From an uncultured Cardiobacterium sp. (GTDB lineage Bacteria; Pseudomonadota; Gammaproteobacteria; Cardiobacteriales; Cardiobacteriaceae): 64,000 nt of DNA. This document shows, piece by piece, positions 1 through 8,645 of the stretch. Numbering within the stretch: position 1 is the first letter of the stretch; every line of letters begins with the position of its first letter. The translations under genes and the position numbers were made by a program. A model generated the notes under the pieces. It saw only the letters and a program-made list of their open reading frames with translations. It made no database searches and had not been told where the DNA came from. Location of the stretch: contig NZ_CALIZP010000062.1 in the NCBI RefSeq assembly GCF_938028825.1, forward strand, positions 1 to 64,000, read 5' to 3'.

Positions 1-32
1 ATTTTTTTACGGATATGGGCTGGATAGGTCAT
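1..32 (-). mobile_element. Start of a probable IS630-type transposase, cut by the window edge
   Basis: An ATG on the minus strand at 32 opens a frame reading MTYPAHIRKK before the window ends. IS630-family transposases commonly begin with a similar M-(T/A)-Y-x-x-x-(F/L/I)-R-K-K pattern. The roughly 40 AT-rich bases between this ATG and the end of the neighbouring broken gene would fit an IS terminal repeat plus leader, and IS630 elements insert at TA, which occurs at the junction. Only ten residues are visible, so the family call is an inference. Confidence 0.4.
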
Positions 33-60
33 GATTTTGATGGTTACTGTTTTTTGCTAT

Positions 61-1227
61 TTAACTATATTCGGTAACGTTGTGGCTGATGCCGTCCTTG
101 CAGGGCACGAAGATCATCCCCGCAGGGCAGACGCCCGCCATGAATTGCGCGTCGTGCCCCGCGCCGCTCGGCATGCGGCGGTTGCTGAAGCCCTGTGCCT
201 GCGCCTCCGCTTCGACCGCATCGACGATTTCGGCGGCGAAGACGACGGGGTTGAAGCGCACCAGCGAGCGGTAGCTGATGTCGGTGCCTTCTTCTTTGGC
301 GGCGGCGAGGGCGTAGTCGTGCAGCATTTTTTCCGCCTGTTTGAGCAGCTCGTTGTCGGTGTTGCGCAGGTCGATGGTGACGACGGCATGGTCGGGGATG
401 ACGTTGATGAGGTTCGGCTTGAAGTCGATGTAGCCGACGGTCGCGACCTGGTTGCCGCCGAGGGTTTTGCTGATTTCGCGCGCGTAGGTGGCGATTTTTG
501 CCGCGACCAGCCCGGCGTCGTGGCGCATGCGCATCGGCGTGGTGCCGGCGTGGTTGGTCACGCCCTTGATGGTGTATTCGTTCCAGGAGATGCCCTGCAC
601 GCCGGTGACGACGCCGATGTTGATTTTGTCTTTGTCGAGAATCGGGCCCTGCTCGATGTGCAGTTCGAGGTAGCTGTCCACCGCGAAATCGCCCGTTTTC
701 GCTTCGCCTTTGTAGCCGATGGCGGCAAGGGCTTCGCCTACGCTGACGCCGTCTATGTCTTTGGCGGCGAGCGCGTCCGCGAGCGGGTATTGTTTCGACC
801 AGAAGACGCTGCCCATCATGTCCGGCTGGAAGCGCACGCCTCCTTCGTTGGTGAAGAAGGTAACGGCGACCGGGCGGTGCGGGCGGATGCCGGCGTCTTT
901 CAGGGTCTAGACGACTTCGAGGCCGGAGAGGACGCCGTAGTTGCCGTCGCAGATGCCGCCGGTGCCGACGGTGTTGATGTGCGAGCCGATCATGACCGGT
1001 GGCAGGTCGGTTGCGCCGGGATAGACGCCGGTAACGTTGCCGATTTCATCAATGCGGATGCTCATGCCGAGCGCCTTCATTTTGCCGACGACGTAATCGC
1101 GGCCGAGTTTGTCTTCGGCGATCGCGGCAAGGCGGCAGCAACCGCCGCCGGGCAGGGCACCGAGTTTGCCGAGTGCGAACAGGTTGTCCAGCAGGCGTTT
1201 GCCGTTGATACGCAGTTTTTCGCTCAT
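61..1227 (-). pseudogene. Zn-dependent hydantoinase/carbamoylase-family amidohydrolase (M20), decayed
   Basis: The product resembles N-carbamoyl-L-amino-acid hydrolases and allantoate amidohydrolases, dinuclear M20-type metalloenzymes that cleave N-carbamoyl groups. The frame starts at 1227 (MSEKLRINGK) but meets an in-frame TAG at 907-909 after GLEVV, where the family continues into xTLKDAGI. The same frame then continues without any shift to 61. Other damage is visible. The usual GSHIDTV reads GSHINTV. The catalytic/metal Glu pair in TNEEG reads TNEGG. The protein stops at GISHNVTEYS, about 30 residues before the usual C-terminus, exactly where AT-rich DNA with a putative transposase start begins. 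No repair of a single base would restore it, so I call it a pseudogene rather than a sequencing error. Confidence 0.8.
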
Positions 1228-1385
1228 GTTTGACCTCGTGGGGTTGGTTTGGGGATGCGGTCAGTGTAGGAAGGCGGGCAGCGGTGCGGCTGCGTTTTTG
1301 CTGTGGATGGCGCAACGGGTTTGCGTTTATAAGCGGGGTCTTGCGTGGTTGTTACGGTGGATTTGCGGGGTTTTCCGTGTGGACG

Positions 1386-1412
1386 AAAAAAGCGGGGCGA
1401 TGCCCCGCTTTT
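1386..1412 (-). terminator. Rho-independent terminator after glgA
   Basis: Stem AAAAGCGGGGC (1388-1398) pairs with GCCCCGCTTTT (1402-1412) around a 3-base loop. On the minus strand the stem runs into six T. It lies just past the glgA stop codon and closes the glycogen operon before the pseudogene. Confidence 0.85.
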
Positions 1413-1427
1413 GTGTGCCCGCCCGTT

Positions 1428-2861
1428 TCAGGGGATGCTGTTGTAGAGCGCATCGTAGGCGGCGGCGGCTTTGTGCCAGCCGAAATCGGCAGCCATGGCG
1501 TTCTGGCGGATGGAGGCCCACTGTTTGGCGTTCTGCCAGGTTTCGAGCATGCGCCCGGCGGCGCCGAGCAGGGCGTCCGGGGTCGGCTGGTGGAAGACAA
1601 AGCCGGTCGCGGTGCGGGCGGCGACGGAATCGGCGGTGGTGTCGGTCACGGTGTCGGCGAGGCCGCCCGTGGCGCGCACCAGCGGCAGGGTGCCGTATTT
1701 GAGGCCGTAGAGCTGGGTGAGTCCGCAGGGCTCGAAACGGCTCGGCACGAGGATGACGTCGCCGCCGGCGATCATTTGGTGCGAGAGGGCTTCGTTGTAG
1801 GTGATGCGCACGCCGACTTTCTCCGGGTGCCGCCCGGCGAGATCGCGGAAGGCGGCTTCGAGGTCGGGCGCGCCGGTGCCGAGGATGGCGAGTTGCAAGG
1901 GGCGCGAGAGCAGGCTTTCGGCGGCACCTAGGAGGATGTCCGCGCCTTTTTGTTCGGTGAGGCGGGTGATCATGACGAGCAGCGGCACGCTGTCGTCGGT
2001 TGGCAGGTTGAAGGCTTGTTGCAGGGTGTGCTTGTTGACGCGTTTGCCCTGCATGTAGCCGGAGTTGTAGGGTTTGGCGATGTTGGTGTCGGTGTCGGGG
2101 TTCCAGATGGTGTCGTCCACGCCGTTCAGGATGCCGCTGAGCCGTCCCTGCGCGGCGCGTTCGCCGAGCAGCCCGTGCAGGCCGTAGCCGTGTTCGGGCA
2201 GGGTGATTTCCCTGGCATAGGTGGGGCTGACTGTCGTGATGTGGTCGGCGTAGTAGAGGCCCGCTTTGAGGTAGGACATCTGGCCGTAGAATTCGAGGCC
2301 GTAGGTGCCGTACATGTCTTGCGGCAGGCCGAGTTCGGCCATGTGGCGGCTGTTGAAGATGCCCGCATAGGCAAGGTTGTGGATGGTGAAGACGCTTTTT
2401 ACCGGCACTTCCCAGGCGGCGAGGTAGGCGGGGGCGAGGCCGGCCTGCCAGTCGTGGCAGTGGATGAGGTCGGGCTTCCACCAGGTATCCGCACCGGCGG
2501 CAAGCGAGGCGCCGACCCAGCCGAGGAGGCCGAAGCGCAGGTAGTTGTCGCCGTAGTCGGCGTAGTGCTGGTCGTGGTAGGGGTTGCCGCCGCGCTGATA
2601 GAGGTGCGGGCAGTTGATGAGGTAGAGGCCGACGCCGTGGTAGTCGGTGTAGCGCAGTTCGATGTCGCCCGCGAAGGTGTGGTAGTAGCCGACGTGGCCG
2701 GTTTCGCCGATTTTTTCCGCGACTTGCGGGTAATTCGGCAAAACGACGCGCACGTCCTGTCCTGCCGCGTGTTGGGCGAAGGGCAAGGCACCGAGGACAT
2801 CGGCGAGGCCGCCGGTTTTGACCAGCGGGTAGAGTTCCGAACAGATGTGCAGGATTTTCAT
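1428..2861 (-). CDS. glgA: Glycogen synthase (ADP-glucose type)
   Basis: The enzyme transfers glucose from ADP-glucose to the non-reducing end of alpha-1,4-glucan in the cytoplasm. The 477 residues match the usual length of bacterial GlgA (GT5). The KTGGLADV motif that binds the nucleotide sugar is at residues 15-22, preceded by the typical opening HICSELYPLV. The second Rossmann domain carries PSRFEPCGLTQLYGLKYGTL near residues 370-390, containing the catalytic Glu region, followed by ATGGLADTV. It is the last gene of the glycogen operon and has its own terminator downstream. The ATG at 2861 is preceded on the minus strand by GAAAGAGGAAACC, a good ribosome site. A 260-base gap with small palindromic repeats separates it from glgC. 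Confidence 0.96.
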   Translation of the reverse strand: MKILHICSELYPLVKTGGLADVLGALPFAQHAAGQDVRVVLPNYPQVAEKIGETGHVGYYHTFAGDIELRYTDYHGVGLYLINCPHLYQRGGNPYHDQHYADYGDNYLRFGLLGWVGASLAAGADTWWKPDLIHCHDWQAGLAPAYLAAWEVPVKSVFTIHNLAYAGIFNSRHMAELGLPQDMYGTYGLEFYGQMSYLKAGLYYADHITTVSPTYAREITLPEHGYGLHGLLGERAAQGRLSGILNGVDDTIWNPDTDTNIAKPYNSGYMQGKRVNKHTLQQAFNLPTDDSVPLLVMITRLTEQKGADILLGAAESLLSRPLQLAILGTGAPDLEAAFRDLAGRHPEKVGVRITYNEALSHQMIAGGDVILVPSRFEPCGLTQLYGLKYGTLPLVRATGGLADTVTDTTADSVAARTATGFVFHQPTPDALLGAAGRMLETWQNAKQWASIRQNAMAADFGWHKAAAAYDALYNSIP

Positions 2862-3121
2862 GGCGGTTTCCTCTTTCGTGGGTGATGATGTGGTTGGGTT
2901 GGTTGTTTTGGGTTTGGTGGGCTGAAGCCCACCTACACGACGGGGGTTTGGGTTATGTGGTGTGGTGGGCTGAAGCCCACCCTACGTTTTGTTGTCAGCC
3001 GGTGTTTGTGCCGCTTGGCTGTTTTTTTGAGCCTGCGGCTCAACACCCTCTCCCCAGCCCTCCCCAAGGGGGAGGGGGTAGATAGTGTAAGCGGGAAAGT
3101 CCGTGGTTATGCCGCTTGGGA
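2862..3121. repeat. glgA-glgC spacer with palindromic repeat units
   Basis: No gene is visible here. Two near-identical palindromes GGTGGGCTGAAGCCCACC lie at 2916-2933 and 2964-2981, each followed by CTAC or CCTACG. A different palindrome, CCCTCCCC-AAG-GGGGAGGG, lies at 3058-3076. Related units recur at 32798-32815 (GGCGGACTGAAGCCCGCC) and near 32150-32175. They look like short dispersed intergenic repeats that form hairpins in RNA and may modulate the glgC-glgA transcript; that role is an inference. Confidence 0.6.
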
Positions 3122-4432
3122 TTATTTTTCAGCCGCTTCTTCTGCCTGTTTTTGTTTGGCGGCGAGCGCGAAGAGCATGGTTTTGGTGACGAGGACGACG
3201 CCGCCTTTGCTGACGCGGAAGCGCTGTTTGTCCAGCTCGGCATCGACGCCGATTTGCATGCCGTCCGGGATGGTGCAGTTGCGGTCGATGATGCAACGGC
3301 GCAGGACGCAGTTTTTGCCGATGCGTACTTGCGGCAGGACGACGGCGTATTCGATGTGGCTGCCTTCGGAGACTTGCACGCGGTCGAAGATGACGGAGTT
3401 GCTGATTTCGGCGTCGGTGATGACGCCGCTGCCGCCGATGAGGGAGTTGTCGATGGTGCGGGCGTGGTTGTGCTTGTAGAAGAATTTGGTCGGCGCGGTT
3501 TGTTTGGGCACGGTGCGGATCGGCCAGCTTTCGTCGAACATGTCGAGTTGCGGGTGTTCGCTGACGAGGTCAATGTTGGCGCTCCAGTAGCTGTCGAGGG
3601 TGCCTACGTCGCGCCAGTAGATGGTGCCCTGGGTGTTGCGGCCCTTGCTGGATTTTTCGAAGGGGTGGGCATAGAGCACACCTTCGCGCACGGCGGCGGG
3701 GATGACGTCTTTACCGAAGTCGTGCGAGGTGTTGGGACTCGTCGCTTCGCGTTCAAGGACTTCGTAGAGGTAGTCGGCGTCGAAGACGTAAATGCCCATT
3801 GAGGCCAGTGATGAACCGGGGCGGTCGGGCATGGCGGGCGGGTCTTCGGGTTTTTCGACGAAGGCTTTGACTTTGAGTTTTTCGTTCACTGCCATGACGC
3901 CGAAGGCGGTCGCCTGTTCGCGCGGCACTTCGATGCAGCCGACGGTGGCTTTGCCGCCGGAGGCGATGTGGTCGCGCAGCATTTGCATGTAGTCCATCTT
4001 GTAGATGTGATCCCCCGCCAGTATCAGCACGTATTTGGGCTGGTAGTGGTCTTTCATGATGTGCACGTTTTGCCACACGGCATCGGCGGTGCCCCGGTAC
4101 CAGGTCTGGTCGTTGAGTTGCTGGCGTGCGGGCAGCATATCGACGAACTGGTTGCGTTCGCGCGGCAGGAAGGACCAGCCGTGTTGCAGGTGGCGCAGCA
4201 GCGAGTGCGCTTCGTACTGGGTGATGACGCCGATTTTCAACAGCCCCGAGTTGATGCAGTTCGACAGGGCGAAGTCGATGATGCGGTGGCCGCCGCCGAA
4301 ATACACGGCCGGTTTGGCGCGCTGGTCGGTGAGTTCGTAGAGGCGTGAGCCGCGTCCGCCCGCGAGGATGAGCACCAGGGTCTGGCTGGCGATTTCTTCG
4401 GTGGATGGCAGGGTGTTTTCTTTGGCATTCAT
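3122..4432 (-). CDS. glgC: Glucose-1-phosphate adenylyltransferase
   Basis: It makes ADP-glucose from ATP and glucose-1-phosphate, the committed and usually allosteric step of glycogen synthesis. The 436 residues are close to E. coli GlgC (431). The nucleotidyltransferase signature AGGRGSRL is at residues 24-31, followed by the KPAVYFGG loop, WYRGTADAVWQN near 109-120 and the glucose-1-P region VEKP. The C-terminal part has the left-handed beta-helix hexapeptide character (GVITDAEISNSVIF, VRIGKNCVLRR). The start is placed at ATG 4432 (MNAKENT). Reading the frame further upstream would run into glgX and shows no homology. The gene follows glgX by 11 bases, so the two are co-transcribed. Confidence 0.96.
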   Translation of the reverse strand: MNAKENTLPSTEEIASQTLVLILAGGRGSRLYELTDQRAKPAVYFGGGHRIIDFALSNCINSGLLKIGVITQYEAHSLLRHLQHGWSFLPRERNQFVDMLPARQQLNDQTWYRGTADAVWQNVHIMKDHYQPKYVLILAGDHIYKMDYMQMLRDHIASGGKATVGCIEVPREQATAFGVMAVNEKLKVKAFVEKPEDPPAMPDRPGSSLASMGIYVFDADYLYEVLEREATSPNTSHDFGKDVIPAAVREGVLYAHPFEKSSKGRNTQGTIYWRDVGTLDSYWSANIDLVSEHPQLDMFDESWPIRTVPKQTAPTKFFYKHNHARTIDNSLIGGSGVITDAEISNSVIFDRVQVSEGSHIEYAVVLPQVRIGKNCVLRRCIIDRNCTIPDGMQIGVDAELDKQRFRVSKGGVVLVTKTMLFALAAKQKQAEEAAEK

Positions 4433-4443
4433 GTTTGTCTCCG

Positions 4444-6447
4444 TTATGTTGCCGTTTGTTTGTCGGTGCTGTTGGTGAGGACGACGACGCCCTTGTGGGC
4501 AAGGGTGGCGCGGCTGTCGTCCGGGGTGAATCCTTCGTCGGCAAAGAGCGGTCGCCAGTTGCCTTCGGGCAGGAGGTAGGTTTGCGGGCAGCGGTTGGCG
4601 TTGATGAGCACGAGGTAGGTGTCGTGCAGGACGAGCATCAGCGCTTTCGCCGCTTCGTTGTGCCAGTCGCCGTCGCGCATCGGTTGGCCGTCGGCGGTGT
4701 ACCAGCGGGCGTTGTCGGGCTGCCACCAGCCGTCGTAGATGCCGTCGGCGGCCATTTGGCGGCGCAGCGCGGTCAGCGCGCGGACGCATGGCACCAGCGG
4801 GGCGGGTTTTTCCCAGTCCAGCCAGGTGGTGTCGTCGTCCTGGCAGTAGGCGTTGTTGTTGCCGTGCTGACTGTGGCCGAGTTCGTCGCCGGCGAGCAGC
4901 ATCGGCACGCCGTGGGAGAGGAGCAGGCTGGCGAGCAGGGCTTTCCGGCTGTGGTGGCGGGCGAGGTTCACGGCGGGGTCCGTGCTGTCGCCTTCTTCGC
5001 CGTGGTTCCAGGAGTAGTTATGGTTGTCGCCGTCGCGGTTGTCTTCGCCGTTCGCTTCGTTGTGCTTGTAGCTGTACGCGGTGAGGTCGTGCAGGGTGAA
5101 GCCGTCGTGGGCGGCGATGTAGTTGATGGAGCTGTACACGCCGCGCCAGTCGTGGTGGTAGATGTCGTCGCTGCCGGAGAGGCGTTGCGCCAACGCACCA
5201 AGCCAGCCGTTTTCCCACAGCCAGAAGCCGCGCATGTCGTCACGGTAGCGGCCGTTCCATTCGGCAAATCCCTGCGGGAAGCCGCCGAGGTTGTAGCCGT
5301 CGGAACCGGTATCCCAGGGTTCGGCGATGTGTTTGCACCGGCTGAGGACGGGGTCCTGCATGACGGCGGCGAAGAAGGGTGCGGCAGGGTTAAAGGCGGG
5401 GGTGCGGCCGAGGATGGAGCCGAGGTCGTAGCGGAAGCCGTCCACATGGAATGCTTCGACCCAGTAGCGCAGGCTGTCGAGTATCCAGCGCAGCACGTGC
5501 GGGTGGTTGGCGTCGATGGTGTTGCCGCAGCCGGTGTCGTTGATGTAGTCGCCGTGCGCGTTGTGGCGGTAGTAGAGGCGGTTGTCGATGCCGCGCTGGC
5601 TGAGCATGGGGCCGCGCTCGTCTTCTTCGGCGGTGTGGTTGTAAACGACATCCAGGATGACTTCGATGCCCGCGCGGTGCAGGGTTTTCACCATGTCGCG
5701 CAGGTCGTCCGCGCTGCCGTAGCGGCGATCGGGGATGTTGTGCGCGTAAACGTTGTAGCCCCAGTAGTTGCTCATGCCGCGCCGCTGCAAGTGCACTTCG
5801 TCAAGGTGCTGGCTGACGGGCAGCAGTTCGACGGCGGTAATGCCGAGGTCTTTCAGATGGCGGATGCTCGCTTCGTGCGCAAGCCCGGCAAAGGTGCCGC
5901 GCATGGCGGGCGGGATGGCGGGGTTGCGCTGGCTGAACCCCTTGACGTGCAGTTCGTAGATAACGGTGTCGCGCCAGGCGGTGCGCGGCGGCGCGTCGTC
6001 TTCCCAGTCGTAGCTGCCCGGTGCGACGACGATGGCTTTCGGCGCGACGGCGGCGTTGTCGCGCGGATCGCTGTGGTGGTAGAGCGCGAGTTCGTCCGCC
6101 GTGCGGTACTGCGGCAGGTGGTTGAGCGCGCGCGCGTAGGGGTCGAGCAGGACTTTCTGCGGGTTGTAGCAGTTGCCCGCGTCCGCCGGGCCGTCCACGC
6201 GCCAGCCGTACCGCTGCCCCGCCTTGAGATCGGCGACGAAGAGGTGCCAGACATCGTCGCTGCGGTTTTTTACCTCAATGCGGGTTTCCACGCCGTCCCG
6301 GCCGTAGAGGCAGAGGGTAACGGCGCTCGCGTGGCGGGCAACCAGCGCGAAGTTCACGCCGCTTTTGCCGTCAACAGTGGCGAGGTGGCTGCCGAGCGGG
6401 TAGGGTTGCCCGCGATGGCAGAGCAGCGGCGGGCGTTCTTTTTTCAT
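4444..6447 (-). CDS. glgX: Glycogen debranching enzyme GlgX
   Basis: GlgX hydrolyses alpha-1,6 branches of phosphorylase-limited glycogen. The 667-residue protein has an N-terminal CBM48 region (PYPLGSHLATVDGKSGVNFALVA), then a GH13 barrel. DVVYNHTAEEDERGP, DGFRYDLGS near residues 332-340 (catalytic Asp), and EPWDTGSDGYNLG near 372 (general acid Glu) are recognisable, as is NYIAAHDGFTLHDLTAY. Its ATG at 6447 overlaps the stop of the malQ-glgB frame by four bases (ATGA), which indicates translational coupling. GlgX is normally about 660 residues, so the length is as expected. Confidence 0.95.
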   Translation of the reverse strand: MKKERPPLLCHRGQPYPLGSHLATVDGKSGVNFALVARHASAVTLCLYGRDGVETRIEVKNRSDDVWHLFVADLKAGQRYGWRVDGPADAGNCYNPQKVLLDPYARALNHLPQYRTADELALYHHSDPRDNAAVAPKAIVVAPGSYDWEDDAPPRTAWRDTVIYELHVKGFSQRNPAIPPAMRGTFAGLAHEASIRHLKDLGITAVELLPVSQHLDEVHLQRRGMSNYWGYNVYAHNIPDRRYGSADDLRDMVKTLHRAGIEVILDVVYNHTAEEDERGPMLSQRGIDNRLYYRHNAHGDYINDTGCGNTIDANHPHVLRWILDSLRYWVEAFHVDGFRYDLGSILGRTPAFNPAAPFFAAVMQDPVLSRCKHIAEPWDTGSDGYNLGGFPQGFAEWNGRYRDDMRGFWLWENGWLGALAQRLSGSDDIYHHDWRGVYSSINYIAAHDGFTLHDLTAYSYKHNEANGEDNRDGDNHNYSWNHGEEGDSTDPAVNLARHHSRKALLASLLLSHGVPMLLAGDELGHSQHGNNNAYCQDDDTTWLDWEKPAPLVPCVRALTALRRQMAADGIYDGWWQPDNARWYTADGQPMRDGDWHNEAAKALMLVLHDTYLVLINANRCPQTYLLPEGNWRPLFADEGFTPDDSRATLAHKGVVVLTNSTDKQTAT

Positions 6448-8645
6448 GCGTCTGCTCCGTTTTCACCTGCGTAGGCGAGGAAGATGGTGCCGAGCGGCGG
6501 CAGGGTGAGGTTGAGCGATTGGCCGCGCCCGTGGCTTTCGATGGGGTCGGTTGCGAGTTCTTTGCCGCCGCTGACGCCGCTGCCGTTGTACTTGGTGTCG
6601 TCGGAGTTGAGGATTTCGCGGTAGCGCCCCGCCTGGCTGACGCCGATGCGGTAGTTTTCGCGCGGCACCGGGGTGAAGTTGCTGACGATGATGACGGGTT
6701 TGCCGTCGCCGCCGTGGCGGGCAAAGGCGATAACAGATTGTTCGGCGTCATCGACCACCAGCCACTCGAAGCCCTCCGGCGAGCAGTCCTGCTTCCACAG
6801 GGCGGGGTGTTCCTGGTAGGCGTGGTTGAGGTCGCGCACCCATTTCTGCACGCCTTCGTGCCAGCCGCCGTAGCCGGGTTCGAGCAGGAACCAGTCGAGG
6901 CTTTCCTGGTAGTTCCATTCGCGCCCCTGGGCAAATTCGCCGCCCATGAAGAGCAGTTTTTTGCCGGGGTATCCCCACATGTAGCCGTAGTAGGCGCGCA
7001 GGTTAGCGAATTGCTGCCAGCAGTCGCCCGGCATTTTCGAGAGCAGCGAGCCTTTGCCGTGTACGACTTCGTCGTGCGAGAGCGGCAGCACGAAGTGTTC
7101 GCTGTACTGGTAGATCATGCCGAAGGTCAGTAGATTGTGGTGGTATTTGCGGTGTACCGGGTCTTCTTTCATGTAGCGCAGGGTGTCGTTCATCCAGCCC
7201 ATGTTCCATTTGTACTGGAAGCCGAGGCCGCCGCTTTCGGTGGGGTGGCTGACGCCGGTGAAGGCAGTACTTTCTTCGGCGATGGAGGCAACGCCGCGCT
7301 GTTCGTTTTGCAAGATAGCGTTGGTGCGTTGCAGGAAGTTGATGGCTTCGAGGTTTTCGCGCCCGCCGTAGCGGTTCGGAATCCACTCGCCTTCTTTGCG
7401 CGAGTAGTCGCGGTAGATCATGGAGGCGACAGCGTCCACGCGCAGGCCGTCCACGCCGTAGTGTTCGATCCAGTAGAGGGCGTTGGCGGTCAGGAAGTTA
7501 CGCACTTCGTAGCGCCCGAAGTTGTAGATGAGGGTGTTCCAGTCCTGATGGTAGCCTTCGCGCGGATCGGCGTGCTCGTAAAGCGGGGTGCCGTCGAAGC
7601 GGATGAGGCCGTATTCGTCGGTCGGGAAGTGGCCGACGACCCAGTCAAGGAGGACATGAAGACCCGCATCGTGCGCTTTTTCGATGAAGGTGCACAGTTC
7701 CTGCGGGGTGCCGAAGCGGCTGGTCGGCGCGTAAAGGCCAAGCGGCTGGTAGCCCCAAGAGCCGTCAAAGGGGAATTCGGCGACGGGCAGCAGTTCGATG
7801 TGGGTGAAGCCCATCTCTTTGACGTAGGGGATAAGTTCGTCGGCAATCTGGGCATAGCTGAGCCAGAAGTTGTTTTCGGGGTTTCTGCGCCAGGAGCCGA
7901 GGTGGACTTCGTAGATGCTGATGGGGGCGTCAATGCCGTTGGCGGTGATGCGTTCGGGGTCGTAGGGCAGGCGTTCGGGCAGACGGGTGACGACGGAGGC
8001 GGTGTCCGGCCGCAGTTGCGCGCCGAAGGCGTAAGGGTCGGATTTGAGGCGGATGTTGCCGTTCGCATCCAGCAGTTCGTATTTGTAGAGGGCGTTTTCG
8101 CCGATGCCGGGGATGAAGATGTCCCAGATGCCGCTTTGCGGGTGGAAGCGCATGACGTGGCGGCGACCGTCCCAGAGGTTGAAGTCGCCGACGACGGAGA
8201 CGCGCCGCGCGTTCGGCGCCCAAACGCTGAAGCTGACGCCCGCAACGCCGTCGATTTCGACGAGGTGCGAGCCGAATTGTTCGTAGGGGCGCAGGTGGGT
8301 GCCTTCGGCGAGCAGCCAGTTGTCGTAGTCGCGCAGGGTAGTGCCGAAGCGGTAGGGGTCTTCGATAGTTTGCACGTTGTCGCTGCTGTAACGCACTTGC
8401 AGCAGGTAGCGGCGCACATCCGCTTCCAGGCGGGCGATGAAGAAGCCGCGTTCGTCCAGCAGGCTCATGTCGGCCAGCACGGTTTCCGGGTCGTCGTGTG
8501 CGAGCACGCGCACGGCTTCGGCGCCGGGCAGGAGGACGCGCAGGGCGGTGCCGTTGCTGTTTTCGTGCGGCCCCAGATAGGAGAAGGGGTCGGCAAAGGT
8601 GCCGGAAAACAGTTGGTCTATCAGGTATTTATCGACGGATGTCAC
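6444..8645 (-). CDS. glgB: 1,4-alpha-glucan branching enzyme, in frame with malQ
   Basis: GlgB introduces alpha-1,6 branches into glycogen. This is the downstream half of a single open frame that runs without stop from malQ. It has two N-terminal CBM48-like segments (residues about 20-110 and 120-220, the second with VWAPNARRVSVVGDFN), then a GH13_8 catalytic barrel: DWVVGHFPTDEYGL, VDGLRVDAVASMIYRDYSR near 400 (nucleophile Asp), IAEESTAF near 453 and LPLSHDEVVHGKGSLL near 521. An internal GTG at 8645 (reading MTSVDKYLIDQLF) has GGAGGA six bases upstream. Starting there gives 733 residues, very close to E. coli GlgB (728). I therefore think a separate GlgB is made, alone or in addition to the fused protein. 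Confidence 0.9.
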   Translation of the reverse strand: MTSVDKYLIDQLFSGTFADPFSYLGPHENSNGTALRVLLPGAEAVRVLAHDDPETVLADMSLLDERGFFIARLEADVRRYLLQVRYSSDNVQTIEDPYRFGTTLRDYDNWLLAEGTHLRPYEQFGSHLVEIDGVAGVSFSVWAPNARRVSVVGDFNLWDGRRHVMRFHPQSGIWDIFIPGIGENALYKYELLDANGNIRLKSDPYAFGAQLRPDTASVVTRLPERLPYDPERITANGIDAPISIYEVHLGSWRRNPENNFWLSYAQIADELIPYVKEMGFTHIELLPVAEFPFDGSWGYQPLGLYAPTSRFGTPQELCTFIEKAHDAGLHVLLDWVVGHFPTDEYGLIRFDGTPLYEHADPREGYHQDWNTLIYNFGRYEVRNFLTANALYWIEHYGVDGLRVDAVASMIYRDYSRKEGEWIPNRYGGRENLEAINFLQRTNAILQNEQRGVASIAEESTAFTGVSHPTESGGLGFQYKWNMGWMNDTLRYMKEDPVHRKYHHNLLTFGMIYQYSEHFVLPLSHDEVVHGKGSLLSKMPGDCWQQFANLRAYYGYMWGYPGKKLLFMGGEFAQGREWNYQESLDWFLLEPGYGGWHEGVQKWVRDLNHAYQEHPALWKQDCSPEGFEWLVVDDAEQSVIAFARHGGDGKPVIIVSNFTPVPRENYRIGVSQAGRYREILNSDDTKYNGSGVSGGKELATDPIESHGRGQSLNLTLPPLGTIFLAYAGENGADA

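Noticed and set aside
2916..2981. CRISPR-like pair of repeats
   Set aside because: Only two units, self-palindromic, with a single spacer of about 30 bases; no cas gene and no further repeats.
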